Below are positions 52,166 to 61,716 of a stretch of DNA of 64,000 nt, in pieces. The notes under the pieces were generated by a model. That model worked only from the letters and a program-made list of their open reading frames with translations, searched no databases and was not told the DNA's origin. The stretch is from an uncultured Porphyromonadaceae bacterium (GTDB lineage: Bacteria; Bacteroidota; Bacteroidia; Bacteroidales; Barnesiellaceae), in NCBI GenBank assembly GCA_900538555.1, contig UPYI01000014.1, positions 1 to 64,000 of the forward strand, read 5' to 3'. Position numbers and translations under genes: made by a program. The first letter of the stretch is position 1, and the number at the start of each line of letters is the position of its first letter.

Positions 52166-53212
52166 ATGGAATTTTCTGCTCAACAAATAGCTGCATTCCT
52201 GCACGGCGATGTGGAGGGGGACGGCAACGTCAGGGTTTCCGACTTTTCTAAAATAGAAGAAGGCAGACCGGGTACGCTGACTTTTTTAGCAAACAACAAA
52301 TACACGCATTATATTTACGATACGAAAGCGAGTGTCGTATTGGTACGTCGCGATTTCGAACCCGAAAAAGAGATCTCTGCGACCTTAGTCAAAGTAGACG
52401 ATCCGTATGCTTGTCTGGCAATGCTGTTGAATATGGTCAGTGAGGCGATGTCTGCCAAAGAGGGTATCGAGTCGCCTGTGTATGTGGCTCCGTCGGTGAC
52501 ATTGCCCGAAAAAGCCTATGTAGGTGCATTTGCCTATATCGGCGAACGTGTGAAACTGGGCAACGGTGTGAAAATCTATCCGCAGGCTTATATCGGCGAT
52601 GATGTGACGATCGGTGAGAATGTAACGATTTATGCCGGCGTAAAAATTTATCGCGGATGTGTGATCGGAAATAATTGCGTGATTCATGCCGGAGCGGTGA
52701 TCGGAGGCGACGGATTCGGATTTGCTCCGCAAGCGGACGGCGAATATGCGAAGATCGCACAGATCGGTAATGTGGTATTGGAAGACAACGTCGAGATCGG
52801 ATCGAATACGACGATCGACCGGGCAACGATGGGATCGACCGTGATCCGCCGGGGCGTGAAATTAGACAATCTGATACAGGTAGGCCACAATGTGGAAGTA
52901 GGAGAGCATACCGTTATCGCAGCACAGACCGGAGTTGCCGGTTCGTCGAAGGTCGGAGCACACTCGATGATTGCCGGACAAGTAGGTATTGCCGGACACA
53001 TCCGTTTGGGTGATCATATCAAGATCGGTGCCCAGTCGGGAATCCCGAATAATTTGAGCGACGGTTCGGAAGTAATGGGTTATCCTGCCGTTCCGCGTGT
53101 GGAATTTGCCCGTTCGGCGGTTTATATCAAACGGTTGCCCGATCTGAACAAGACCGTGCGTAATCTGGAAAAGGAGATTGCCGAATTGAAACAGCTTTTG
53201 AACCAGAAATAA
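52166..53212 (+). CDS. lpxD: UDP-3-O-acylglucosamine N-acyltransferase
   Basis: A 348-residue trimeric enzyme that adds the N-linked acyl chain in lipid A synthesis. N-terminal uridine-binding domain (about 1-100, FSKIEEGRPGTLTFLAN), a left-handed beta helix (about 105-310, hexapeptides such as IGENVTIYAGVKIY) and a C-terminal helix (VRNLEKEIAELKQLL). Catalytic histidine in QVGHNVEVGEH. Start at ATG 52166 (MEFSAQQIAAFLHG); a GTG frame opens at 52151 but adds only KKRN. Heads the lpx cluster. Confidence 0.95.
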   Translation: MEFSAQQIAAFLHGDVEGDGNVRVSDFSKIEEGRPGTLTFLANNKYTHYIYDTKASVVLVRRDFEPEKEISATLVKVDDPYACLAMLLNMVSEAMSAKEGIESPVYVAPSVTLPEKAYVGAFAYIGERVKLGNGVKIYPQAYIGDDVTIGENVTIYAGVKIYRGCVIGNNCVIHAGAVIGGDGFGFAPQADGEYAKIAQIGNVVLEDNVEIGSNTTIDRATMGSTVIRRGVKLDNLIQVGHNVEVGEHTVIAAQTGVAGSSKVGAHSMIAGQVGIAGHIRLGDHIKIGAQSGIPNNLSDGSEVMGYPAVPRVEFARSAVYIKRLPDLNKTVRNLEKEIAELKQLLNQK

Positions 53213-53242
53213 AATTAGACAAATCATTTAAGTATCGGAATA

Positions 53243-54631
53243 ATGACAACAAAACAACGTACTCTGAAAGACAGCTTTTCCATTAGTGGAAAGGGTTTAC
53301 ATACCGGGCTGAAAATTACAGCTACTTTCTTGCCTGCTCCCGAAAATCATGGAATTAAAATACAACGTATCGACTTGGAAGGTCAGCCTATTATCGACGC
53401 TTTGGCAGAGAATGTAGTGGAAACCAGCCGCGGAACGGTATTGGCAAAAGGCGATGCCCGTGTCAGCACGGTGGAACATGCCATGTCGGCTCTTTTCTGT
53501 GCCGAGATCGACAACTGCCTGATTCAGGTCGATGCCCCTGAACTTCCTATACTCGACGGCAGTGCGCGTCTGGTTGCCGACGAAATCGAACGTGTAGGGA
53601 TTGAGGAACAGAAAGCGGCAAAAGATTTCTATATCATCAAATCGAAAATCGAGGTGACCGACGAGGCTACCGGATCGTCTATTATCGTGCTGCCCGACGA
53701 GGAGTTCAGTATCAATACGTTGATTTCGTTCAATTCTCCGATTCTGAGCAACCAGTTTGCCAGTCTGGAAAACTTCTCGGATTTCAACCGGGAGATTGCC
53801 GGTTGCCGTACATTCGTTTTCGTTCGTGAAGTAGAACCGTTGTTGAAGAATAATCTGATCAAAGGCGGAGACTTGGATAATGCGATCGTTATCTACGACC
53901 AGAAGACTTCGCAGGAAGAACTGGACCGTTTGGCGGATCTGATGAATATCCCTCACAAACATGTGGATGAACTGGGATATATCAACAACCGTCCGCTTAT
54001 GTTCGATAACGAGCCGGCACGACACAAATTGCTCGATTTGCTGGGCGATATCGCTTTGGTCGGCAGACCGATCAAAGGACGGATTATCGCTACTCGTCCG
54101 GGGCACAAGATCAACAATCAGTTCGCTTGCCTGATCCGGAAGAATATCCGTCGTCAGGAGATGCAGGCTCCGGTTTATGATCCGAACAAAGAACCGGTGA
54201 TGGATGTCAATAAAATCCGTCAGCTTCTCCCGCACCGTTATCCGTTCCAATTGGTGGATAAGGTGATAGAAATGGGCAAGACGCATATCGTGGGTGTAAA
54301 GAATGTGACCAGCAACGAGCCGTTCTTCCAGGGTCACTTCCCCACCGAACCGGTGATGCCGGGTGTATTGCAGGTTGAGGCTATGGCTCAGACCGGAGGT
54401 CTGCTGGTACTGAGTATGGTGGATGAACCGGAACGTTATTCGACTTACTTCATGAAGATCGATAACGTGAAGTTCCGCCAGAAAGTGGTGCCCGGCGATA
54501 CGATCGTGTTCCATTTGTCGTTGATGACGGAGGTTCGCCGCGGATGTGCTTACATGAAAGGGTATGCGTTCGTGGGTGAGAAGATCGTTTCGGAAGCTGA
54601 ATTCATGGCTCAGATTATAAAGAATAAATAA
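53243..54631 (+). CDS. lpxC/fabZ: LpxC-FabZ fusion: deacetylase plus hydroxyacyl-ACP dehydratase
   Basis: A 462-residue bifunctional protein typical of Bacteroidetes. LpxC part (1 to about 305) is the zinc deacetylase that commits UDP-3-O-acyl-GlcNAc to lipid A: VEHAMSALF with the first zinc His, then DELGYINNRPLMF and the ARHKLLDLLGDIALVG block. FabZ part (about 320-462) dehydrates 3-hydroxyacyl-ACP: HRYPFQLVDKV and GHFPTEPVMPGVLQVEAMAQ with the catalytic His and Glu. The fusion may balance hydroxyacyl use between lipid A and phospholipids. Confidence 0.96.
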   Translation: MTTKQRTLKDSFSISGKGLHTGLKITATFLPAPENHGIKIQRIDLEGQPIIDALAENVVETSRGTVLAKGDARVSTVEHAMSALFCAEIDNCLIQVDAPELPILDGSARLVADEIERVGIEEQKAAKDFYIIKSKIEVTDEATGSSIIVLPDEEFSINTLISFNSPILSNQFASLENFSDFNREIAGCRTFVFVREVEPLLKNNLIKGGDLDNAIVIYDQKTSQEELDRLADLMNIPHKHVDELGYINNRPLMFDNEPARHKLLDLLGDIALVGRPIKGRIIATRPGHKINNQFACLIRKNIRRQEMQAPVYDPNKEPVMDVNKIRQLLPHRYPFQLVDKVIEMGKTHIVGVKNVTSNEPFFQGHFPTEPVMPGVLQVEAMAQTGGLLVLSMVDEPERYSTYFMKIDNVKFRQKVVPGDTIVFHLSLMTEVRRGCAYMKGYAFVGEKIVSEAEFMAQIIKNK

Positions 54632-54655
54632 GAAATATAGCAGAAAGAGAACGTT

Positions 54656-55456
54656 ATGGAACAACCACTTGCATATATCCATCCCGACGCGAAAATCGGC
54701 AAGGACGTAGTGATCGGGCCGTTCGTCACGATCGATAAGAATGTCGTGATCGGCGACGGGACACGGATAGAACCCAATGTAACCATATATGAAGGAGCCC
54801 GGATCGGTAAAAACTGCCGGATATTCCCCGGTGCCGTGATTGCGGCGGTTCCGCAGGATCTGAAATTCCGCGGAGAGGAAACGACGGTAGAGATCGGCGA
54901 TAACAATATGATCCGTGAATGCGTTACGATTCATCGCGGTACGGCTTCGAAAGGAAAGACTGTAATCGGAAACAACTGTCTGATTATGGCTTATGCCCAT
55001 ATTGCGCACGATTGTGTGTTGGGCAGCAATATTATTCTGGCTAATGCCGTGCAGTTGGCAGGCGAGGTGGAGGTAGACGATTTCGCCATTATCGGTGGCG
55101 GAACGCTGGTTCACCAGTTCAGCCGTATCGGCGGTCATGTCATGATTCAAGGCGGGTCGCACATCAACAAGGATATTCCGCCTTATGTACGGGCTGCCCG
55201 TATGCCTATATCGTACACCGGTATCAATACGGTAGGTTTGCGCCGTCGTAATTTCTCGAACGAAACGATCGCTTTGATACAGGATGTGTATCGCAGTCTT
55301 TTCGCCTCGGGCATGAATACGACAGAAGCATTGGCATACATCGAATCGGAGATTCCCGCATCGAAAGAGCGCGATGAGATTGTCGCTTTCGTACGGGCTT
55401 CGTCGCGAGGTATTATCAAAGGACTGACCGGTGGAGCAAGTGTAGTGAACGATTAA
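54656..55456 (+). CDS. lpxA: UDP-N-acetylglucosamine acyltransferase
   Basis: A 266-residue enzyme doing the first lipid A step. Beta-helix hexapeptides (about 8-190; IGKDVVIGPFVTIDKNV), catalytic His in YAHIAHDC, conserved IIGGGTLVHQF and QGGSHINKDIPPY, and the C-terminal helical domain ending ASSRGIIKGL. 24 bases after the lpxC/fabZ stop; operon lpxD-lpxC/fabZ-lpxA, followed by a family 1 repeat in inverted orientation. Confidence 0.95.
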   Translation: MEQPLAYIHPDAKIGKDVVIGPFVTIDKNVVIGDGTRIEPNVTIYEGARIGKNCRIFPGAVIAAVPQDLKFRGEETTVEIGDNNMIRECVTIHRGTASKGKTVIGNNCLIMAYAHIAHDCVLGSNIILANAVQLAGEVEVDDFAIIGGGTLVHQFSRIGGHVMIQGGSHINKDIPPYVRAARMPISYTGINTVGLRRRNFSNETIALIQDVYRSLFASGMNTTEALAYIESEIPASKERDEIVAFVRASSRGIIKGLTGGASVVND

Positions 55457-55471
55457 ATCGGTACGATATAC

Positions 55472-55622
55472 GGGGGCTGTGTCGAAATGAATTGAAGTTT
55501 TCGATGCAGCCCCTGTTTTATTTCGGTGTATTAGAATCTCTAAGATACAAGACATCGAGGATGAGGGCGACAGGAGTTTACTAATGTAAACGACTTAGTC
55601 CGAATGACGATGGCAACGCCGC
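55472..55622 (-). repeat. Family 1 dispersed repeat, inverted copy after lpxA
   Basis: Read on the minus strand it gives GCGTTGCCATCGTCATTCGG, CTCATCCTCGATGTCTTG, ATCTTAGAGATTCTAA and the final hairpin (55473-55487 with 55499-55513), the same order as 26148-26290. The hairpin sits right after the lpxA stop and can terminate the lpx operon. Confidence 0.8.
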
Positions 55623-55725
55623 AGATTGGAGATTATGCCGCATCGTTTTGTTTGCATCCGGAGGTCTCGAATATCGAGGGGCGGAAATCCGAAAAAAATA
55701 GTCGTGGAAAAATAGACCGTAAACT

Positions 55726-55755
55726 TTTGTGCGGCGAGAATTTTTATTACTTTTG
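55726..55755 (+). promoter_or_regulatory. Promoter of the pRiA4b-ORF3-like gene
   Basis: TTTG at 55726-55729, 18 bases, TACTTTTG at 55748-55755. Start codon 39 bases on. Confidence 0.6.
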
Positions 55756-55793
55756 GAAAAACATAATTCGATAAAAATAAAATTTGAGAGACT

Positions 55794-56348
55794 ATGATAT
55801 ATAAGTTCTTACTTGTTTCCGACGAGGTCGATAATTTCAAACGGGAGATTTGCATCGATTCGGATGCCAAGTTCATCGACTTGCATGATGCTATATTGGA
55901 TTCGGTCGGATATACCAAAGACCAGATGACTTCTTTCTTTATCTGCGATGACGATTGGGAAAAGAAAACGGAGGTTACGTTGATGGATATGGGTGCCGGT
56001 TCGGACGAAGACATCTGGATCATGGGCGAAACCGCTTTGAGCGAATTGCTGGAAGATGAAGGACAGAGACTGATATTCATATTCGATTATATGACCGAGC
56101 GGATGTTTTTCATGGAGTTGAGGGAAATCGTTCCGGGAAAAACATTGGACAAGCCCGTTTGCACGAAATCGGTCGGCGATGCACCGGTGCAGATCATCGA
56201 TTTCGAAGAGATGGAGAAGAAGACGGCTGTGAAAGCAAGCGACCTCGACGAGGATTTTTATGGCGACGAGTCGTTTGATCCTTCGGAACTGGACGAGGAG
56301 GGATTTGCCGATCTCGATTTCAGCGACGGCGGTAGCGACCTCTATTGA
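55794..56348 (+). CDS. pRiA4b ORF-3-like protein
   Basis: A 184-residue cytoplasmic protein with the pRiA4b ORF-3 fold (about 1-120: IYKFLLVSDEVDNFKREI, FIDLHDAILDSVGY, MTSFFICDDDWEKKTEV) and a very acidic tail (about 150-184, DEDFYGDESFDPSELDEEG). The family name comes from a plasmid, but such proteins are common on Bacteroidales chromosomes, often near miaA and lpx genes. Function unknown. Confidence 0.85.
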   Translation: MIYKFLLVSDEVDNFKREICIDSDAKFIDLHDAILDSVGYTKDQMTSFFICDDDWEKKTEVTLMDMGAGSDEDIWIMGETALSELLEDEGQRLIFIFDYMTERMFFMELREIVPGKTLDKPVCTKSVGDAPVQIIDFEEMEKKTAVKASDLDEDFYGDESFDPSELDEEGFADLDFSDGGSDLY

Positions 56349-56395
56349 TCGGGAAATCTATATAAGGGTAAATAAGAGAGGGGTGACCCTCTGAG

Positions 56396-56445
56396 AAAAC
56401 GGCTGCTGAAAGTTGGATTGAAAAACTTTCAGCAGCCGTTTTTTT
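56396..56445 (+). terminator. Intrinsic terminator
   Basis: About 18 bp stem, core CGGCTGCTGAAAGTT paired with its complement, then T7. Ends the pRiA4b-ORF3-like gene. Confidence 0.85.
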
Positions 56446-56573
56446 ATATTCGGAAAGATACTCCGTCGTTTTATACTTTAACTCTCTGGCTTCAATAAAC
56501 GTCTACGGAAACGTACCTTGCCATGCTTTGCCGGGAGGCTGGGAAGTTCGGAGTCCGGTTTGTCTTCGAAACG

Positions 56574-57716
56574 TCAAGCCATCCGGTTCTTGTAGTCTTC
56601 ATATCCGAACTGCCGTAGTATTTTCAACTCGCCGTTGCCGGTGGCAAGTGCCAGTGCGGGGTGGGATATACCGTTGAACATGGTCGTCTTGACGGTTGTG
56701 TAGTGGATCATGTCTTCGAAAATGATGCGCTCGCCTATTTGCAGTTCATGGTCGAAACTCCAATCGCCGATAAAGTCTCCGCTCAGGCAGGAGTTTCCTC
56801 CCATACGGTAGGTGGGCAGTCCCGGGGTAGGTTCCAATGCACCCCGTATCACCGGTTTGTAAGGCATTTCCAGACAGTCGGGCATGTGGCAGGCAAACGA
56901 AACATCGAGAATGGCGGTGCGGATGCCGTGGTTCTCGACTAAATCGACGACTGTCGATACGAGTACGCCGGTTTGCCATGCAAATGCACTGCCCGGCTCC
57001 ATGATCAGTTCGAGGTTGGGATGACGGCGGCGGAACTCCTGCAACAGCCCGATCAGATGTTCGGTGTCGTAGCCTTTGCGTGTCATGAGGTGACCGCCTC
57101 CCATGTTCAGCCATTTCACTTGCGGTAACAGATGTCCGAAACGTTCTTCCACCACCGCCAGCGTTTTTTCCAGATCGTAGGAGCTGGATTCGCATAAGGT
57201 GTGGAAATGCAGCCCTTCGATGCCTTCGGGCAGACGGTCGCCGATAAGATCGGCAATGACTCCCATACGCGAACCGGGGGCACACGGATTGTACAGGTCG
57301 GTTCCTACCTCCGAATACTCGGGATTGATGCGCAATCCGCAGGAGATGCGGTTCCCGTCGGCTACCACCTGCGGGTAGAATCTATGGAACTGCGACAGGG
57401 AGTTGAATGTGATGTGGCTGCTGTATTTCAAAAATATCGGAAAATTTTCGTCGGTGTATGCCGGAGAGTAGGTGTGCGCCGGACTGCCCATTTCTTCGAA
57501 TGCCAGCCGGGCTTCATTGACCGAACTTGCCGTAGAGTATGGAATGTATTCGCGCACGATCGGAAATACTTTCCATAAGGCAAAGGCTTTGAATGCGAGT
57601 ATGATGTTTGCCCCGGACTGCTCTTTTACCGAGCGGATCAGCGACAGATTGTTGCGTAACAGGGTTTCGTCCAATACGTAGCAGGGCGAAGGGGCTTGTT
57701 GTAATAGGTCGTTCAT
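56574..57716 (-). CDS. nspC: Carboxynorspermidine decarboxylase
   Basis: A 380-residue PLP enzyme of the alanine-racemase-fold decarboxylases making norspermidine or spermidine by the carboxy route used in Bacteroidetes. PLP lysine K43 in ILAFKAFALWKVF; HFHTLCESSSYDLE region; WLNMGGGH phosphate loop; EPGSAFAW; the second active site GGNSCLSGDFIGDW from the partner subunit. Lies 89 bases after the helicase gene on the same strand, with a family 2 repeat between. Confidence 0.92.
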   Translation of the reverse strand: MNDLLQQAPSPCYVLDETLLRNNLSLIRSVKEQSGANIILAFKAFALWKVFPIVREYIPYSTASSVNEARLAFEEMGSPAHTYSPAYTDENFPIFLKYSSHITFNSLSQFHRFYPQVVADGNRISCGLRINPEYSEVGTDLYNPCAPGSRMGVIADLIGDRLPEGIEGLHFHTLCESSSYDLEKTLAVVEERFGHLLPQVKWLNMGGGHLMTRKGYDTEHLIGLLQEFRRRHPNLELIMEPGSAFAWQTGVLVSTVVDLVENHGIRTAILDVSFACHMPDCLEMPYKPVIRGALEPTPGLPTYRMGGNSCLSGDFIGDWSFDHELQIGERIIFEDMIHYTTVKTTMFNGISHPALALATGNGELKILRQFGYEDYKNRMA

Positions 57717-57737
57717 ATATTATGGTGTCGTTTTGAG

Positions 57738-57808
57738 TTCATTTCATCTTTTCTTGCTCGGTATAGTCCGAACAAGCTCGGCTCAACTCCCGGTTTATCG
57801 AGACGTTA
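57738..57808 (-). repeat. Family 2 repeat, one divergent unit before nspC
   Basis: One unit on the minus strand touching the helicase stop codon, arms CCGAGC-TT-GTTCGG, where a G-U pair replaces A-U on the sense strand only. Ends 21 bases before the nspC ATG. Confidence 0.75.
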
Positions 57809-60181
57809 GATAATTGTGAATTTGGCGAATTTTAACAGCAACTGCTTTTCTCCGACTTGTTCGAACCGGACTTTGATTTTGCAGTTGTCGCCTTCGCCTT
57901 CGATGGCGAGAACTTCGCCGTTTCCGAATCGGCTGTGGCAGATCCGGCTGCCGATCTGCACGCCGCTTTGTGAACCGGCTGTTTTGTCCGGCATTGCCGG
58001 TTGCGGTGTTTTTGCCGACGGCATTTCGAGCCGGGTCAGTTTGCGGTTTGCCGGTGCTTTGAATGGCGTGTATTCTTTCTCCTCATCCGGAATGTCGTAT
58101 GTTTTTCTCGATGAGTTCCGTTCGGGATAGGCGGGACGTTCGTTGAAGAACGAGCGTTGTCTCCACGGGGCTTCCGGCGATGCTGCGCGGGCAGCCCGAA
58201 TGGTTTGGTAGTTATCGGGATAAGAGACGAATTGCGGATCGAAATCTTTGAGGAAGCGGCTGGGCGGGGATGCCGTTTGTTGTCCGTTACGAAAGCGCGA
58301 AGATGCATAGGAGAGGGTACAGGTCTCTTCGGCTCGGGTAATGGCGACATAGAGCAGCCGCCGTTCTTCCTCGATCTGTTCTTCGCTGCCGTGACACATA
58401 TTGGACGGGAACAGTTCGTCTTCTACTCCGACGATGAATACATGCCGGAACTCCAATCCTTTCGATGCGTGTACGGTCATCATCGTCACTTTGTCGCTCT
58501 CTTCGTCCGTATCGTTGTCTTGGTCGGTAGCTAAGGAGATTTCGGCAAGGAAGTCGGTCATACTTTTTGCATCCGATCCTTCTTCTTCTTTCAAGGCGTA
58601 GAACTCCCGGATACCGTTCAGCAACTCTTCGATATTTTCCTGCCGGCTGACATTCTCGGTCGTATTGTCGGTATGTATTTCTTTGAAGATGCCCGAGCGT
58701 TTGATGATCCATTCCGCCAGTTCGGGCAAGGGCTTTTGCTCTGCACCGGATTGGAACTCGTTTATCAAGTCGGTGAACCCTTTCAGCTTATTGTACGTCC
58801 CGTTGTTGATGTTCAGCCCGTATTCGTCGGGAGAGGCTACGACTTGCCATAAGCTGGCGTTCTGTTCGTTGGCGGCGGATATGACTTTCTGGACGGTCGT
58901 ATCGCCGATGCCCCGGGTCGGGTAATTGATCACCCGTTTTAAAGCCTCTTCGTCGTTCGGGTTGATAGTGAGCCGGAAATATGCCAGTGCGTCTTTGATC
59001 TCCTTGCGCTGGTAGAACGAAAGTCCGCCGTATATGCGATAGGGGATGTTTCGTTTGCGCAGGGCTTCTTCCAATACGCGCGACTGTGCGTTGGTGCGGT
59101 AGAGTATGGCAAAGTCGTTGAAGGGGGCATGGTCCGACAAGTGCATTTCCGCAATGCGGTTCGAGATTAAGAATCCCTCCTCGAAGTCGGAGTATGCGCT
59201 TAGTATGTTTACTAACGAACCGCGTTTCTTTTCGGAAAAGATATGTTTTCTGATCTGTTCCTTATTCTTGCTTATCAGGCTGTTGGCGGCATCTACGATA
59301 TTTTGCGTGGAACGGTAGTTCTGTTCCAGCTTGAATATCCGGAGCTCGGGGTATTCCGTTTGCAGGTTCAGAATGTTCCGGATGTTCGCTCCGCGGAACG
59401 AGTAGATGCTCTGGGCATCGTCGCCGACCACGCACAACTGATGGTGTTGTTTGCACAGTTGGCTGACAATCAGGTGCTGGGCGAAGTTCGTATCTTGATA
59501 CTCATCGACCAATATGTAGGCGAAATGCTGCTGGTAGTTTGCCAAAACATCGGGATGATCCCGAAACAGGATGTTCGTGTAGAGCAGCAGGTCGTCGAAG
59601 TCCATTGCGCCGGCAATGAAGCATCGCCGGGCGTAGGCGGAGTATATTTCGTGAAGCTGCGGACGTTTCGATTGTGCGTCGGCTGCCATTATCTCCCGGT
59701 TTTGCGCGTAGGACGACGGGGTGATCAGAGCATTTTTGGCATTGGATATGGTGCTTTGTACCGATTGCGGCTTATAGAGTTTGTCGTCGAGCCCTTTTTC
59801 CTTGATGATGCTTTTTATCAGCGATTTGGAGTCGGAACTGTCGTATATCGTGAAGTCGTGCCGGAATCCGATGCGGTCGGCGTTGCTGCGCAGAATGCGC
59901 GAGAAAATGGAGTGGAATGTTCCCATCCACAACTGCGATGCTTTCTCTGCCCCGATCAGCTGCCCGATACGTTCTTTCATTTCCTTTGCCGCCTTGTTGG
60001 TGAAGGTCAGAGCCAGAATGCGGTAGGGCGGTATTCCGCACTGCAACAGATGGGCTATCTTATACGTGAGTACACGCGTCTTACCCGATCCAGCTCCGGC
60101 GATAACCAATGCGGGTCCTCCGTTATATTCAACAGCCTTGCGTTGGGCGTCGTTCAGGGCTTTCAGAAAATTTTCTTCCAC
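57806..60181 (-). CDS. UvrD/PcrA-type superfamily I DNA helicase
   Basis: A DNA helicase of about 791 residues that unwinds 3' to 5' in repair and replication restart. Motifs in order: LNDAQRKAVEYNGG (Q motif), Walker A GAGSGKTRVLTYK, LTFTNKAAKEMKER, VDEYQDTN (motif II), GDDAQSIYSFRGA (III), LEQNYRSTQ (IV), MTVHASKGLEFRHVF (V), EERRLLYVAITRAEE (VI). Start placed at GTG 60181; the frame opens at a TTG at 60202, which lies inside the TACTTTTG promoter box. Confidence 0.93.
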   Translation of the reverse strand: MEENFLKALNDAQRKAVEYNGGPALVIAGAGSGKTRVLTYKIAHLLQCGIPPYRILALTFTNKAAKEMKERIGQLIGAEKASQLWMGTFHSIFSRILRSNADRIGFRHDFTIYDSSDSKSLIKSIIKEKGLDDKLYKPQSVQSTISNAKNALITPSSYAQNREIMAADAQSKRPQLHEIYSAYARRCFIAGAMDFDDLLLYTNILFRDHPDVLANYQQHFAYILVDEYQDTNFAQHLIVSQLCKQHHQLCVVGDDAQSIYSFRGANIRNILNLQTEYPELRIFKLEQNYRSTQNIVDAANSLISKNKEQIRKHIFSEKKRGSLVNILSAYSDFEEGFLISNRIAEMHLSDHAPFNDFAILYRTNAQSRVLEEALRKRNIPYRIYGGLSFYQRKEIKDALAYFRLTINPNDEEALKRVINYPTRGIGDTTVQKVISAANEQNASLWQVVASPDEYGLNINNGTYNKLKGFTDLINEFQSGAEQKPLPELAEWIIKRSGIFKEIHTDNTTENVSRQENIEELLNGIREFYALKEEEGSDAKSMTDFLAEISLATDQDNDTDEESDKVTMMTVHASKGLEFRHVFIVGVEDELFPSNMCHGSEEQIEEERRLLYVAITRAEETCTLSYASSRFRNGQQTASPPSRFLKDFDPQFVSYPDNYQTIRAARAASPEAPWRQRSFFNERPAYPERNSSRKTYDIPDEEKEYTPFKAPANRKLTRLEMPSAKTPQPAMPDKTAGSQSGVQIGSRICHSRFGNGEVLAIEGEGDNCKIKVRFEQVGEKQLLLKFAKFTII

Positions 60182-60199
60182 GTCGTTTTTGCTTTGGTG

Positions 60200-60207
60200 C
60201 AAAAGTA
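60200..60207 (-). promoter_or_regulatory. -7 promoter element of the helicase gene
   Basis: TACTTTTG on the minus strand, 18 bases before the chosen GTG start. Confidence 0.5.
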
Positions 60208-60272
60208 GTGATAAAAAAAGAAAGTAGAAAGTGAATCCGAATCCATCGTCGGGTGTCCTGTCGGAGTATGGT

Positions 60273-61643
60273 TTACAGCCATTTTTTCAGCGTACGGAGC
60301 TTTGGGGCGTAGGGTGCGAATTTCAGTCCGATATTGAATGCCGTGGTTGTCTTTACGACACTTTTCGGATGGCTGAATGTTTCGAAACTGTATCGCCCGT
60401 GATATTGTCCGATGCCGCTATTGCCGATGCCGCCGAATGGCAGGTCGGAATTGACGACATGCGAAATGGTGTCGTTGATACATACGCCGCCCGATGAAGT
60501 GTGTTGTATCATGTACCGGGCTCTTTTTTTGCTTCGGGTGAAGTAGTAGAGCGCGAGCGGTTTTTCGTGGGTATTGATGTATTCCACACAGTCGTCGATG
60601 TCGTCGAACGGTATTACGGGCAATATCGGTCCGAATATTTCGTCGGTCAGTAAGGGGGAGCCGGGGCGCACGTTTTCGATCAGAGTGGGGGCGATATAAC
60701 GTTCGTCGGGGTCGGCAGTTCCTCCGCAAACGATGTCGCCGTCTTTCAGCAAGGGCAGCAGCCGATCGATGTGTCTCCGGTTTACGATACGGGGATAATC
60801 GGGCGACAGGCGGGGATCTTCGCCGTATTGCCGGGCGATTTCCTTCCGTATGGCATCGATCAACCGATCTTTGATAGTGCTGTGTACCATCAGGTAGTCG
60901 GGGGCGACACAGGTTTGTCCGCAGTTGAGCAGTTTGCCCCAGACGATTCTGCGGGCGGCAACCGGCAGGTCGGCATCGTCATCGACGATACAGGGACTTT
61001 TCCCGCCTAATTCGAGGGTAACCGGGGTGAGATGCCGTGCGGCGGCTTCCATGACGGATTTGCCGAAACGGACACCTCCGGTATAGAATATGTAGTCGAA
61101 ACGTTCCTGCAATAACATTTCGGTGGTATGGGCATCGGTTGCCGTTACGGCGATGTATTCGCTTTCGAAACATTCGTCGATGAGGCGGGTCTGTACCTCC
61201 GAGGTGCAGGGCGCATCGGGCGAGGGCTTGACGATGGCACAGTTTCCGGCAGCAATCGCACCGATCAATGGCGACAATGTCAATTGTACGGGATAGTTCC
61301 ACGGCGCAATGATCAGTACCACACCGTAGGGTTCGGGATGCACGAAACTTTTCGATCCTGCCATGAACAAGGGCGTGGGACACTTTTTCTCTTTGCTCCA
61401 ACCGGCAAGATGTTTCTTGGCTGATTTGATCTCGCGCAGGATCAGACCGATTTCCGAGGCATAACTTTCGAATGCCGATTTTCCCAGATCGTTCCGCAAC
61501 GCTTCGGTCAGTTCCGGTTCGTATTTCCGGATGCCTTCCTGCAAGCGGTCGAGTGCACATAGTCTGAACGGTATTTCCCGGGTGATGTGTTCCGTGAAAA
61601 ACAGCCGTTGCGATTGTATGAGGTCTTGTATGGGTGTATTCAT
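60273..61643 (-). CDS. Aldehyde dehydrogenase, ALDH3-like
   Basis: A 456-residue NAD(P)-dependent enzyme that oxidises aldehydes to acids. N116 in APWNYP, general base E211 in LELGGKSP, nucleophile C245 in GQTCVAPDY, cofactor loop YTGGVRFGKS, and the late GPILPVIPF block. The short length and ALDH3-type opening (no N-terminal extension) fit fatty aldehyde dehydrogenases. Substrate unknown. Single gene, divergent from the third efflux operon. Confidence 0.92.
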   Translation of the reverse strand: MNTPIQDLIQSQRLFFTEHITREIPFRLCALDRLQEGIRKYEPELTEALRNDLGKSAFESYASEIGLILREIKSAKKHLAGWSKEKKCPTPLFMAGSKSFVHPEPYGVVLIIAPWNYPVQLTLSPLIGAIAAGNCAIVKPSPDAPCTSEVQTRLIDECFESEYIAVTATDAHTTEMLLQERFDYIFYTGGVRFGKSVMEAAARHLTPVTLELGGKSPCIVDDDADLPVAARRIVWGKLLNCGQTCVAPDYLMVHSTIKDRLIDAIRKEIARQYGEDPRLSPDYPRIVNRRHIDRLLPLLKDGDIVCGGTADPDERYIAPTLIENVRPGSPLLTDEIFGPILPVIPFDDIDDCVEYINTHEKPLALYYFTRSKKRARYMIQHTSSGGVCINDTISHVVNSDLPFGGIGNSGIGQYHGRYSFETFSHPKSVVKTTTAFNIGLKFAPYAPKLRTLKKWL

Positions 61644-61716
61644 AATATGCGGTATTGTGAAGTAAATGTAAGGATATTTTTTGAACCATAGCTAAAAACG
61701 GGTTTCGTTTTTAAAA

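Noticed and set aside
53297..55555. 752-codon open frame antisense to lpxC/fabZ and lpxA
   Set aside because: It spans two conserved genes and the spacer between them; no motifs or start signal.
55794..56348. pRiA4b ORF-3-like gene as a sign of a plasmid or IS insertion
   Set aside because: The family is common on Bacteroidales chromosomes; no transposase, terminal repeats or target duplication nearby.
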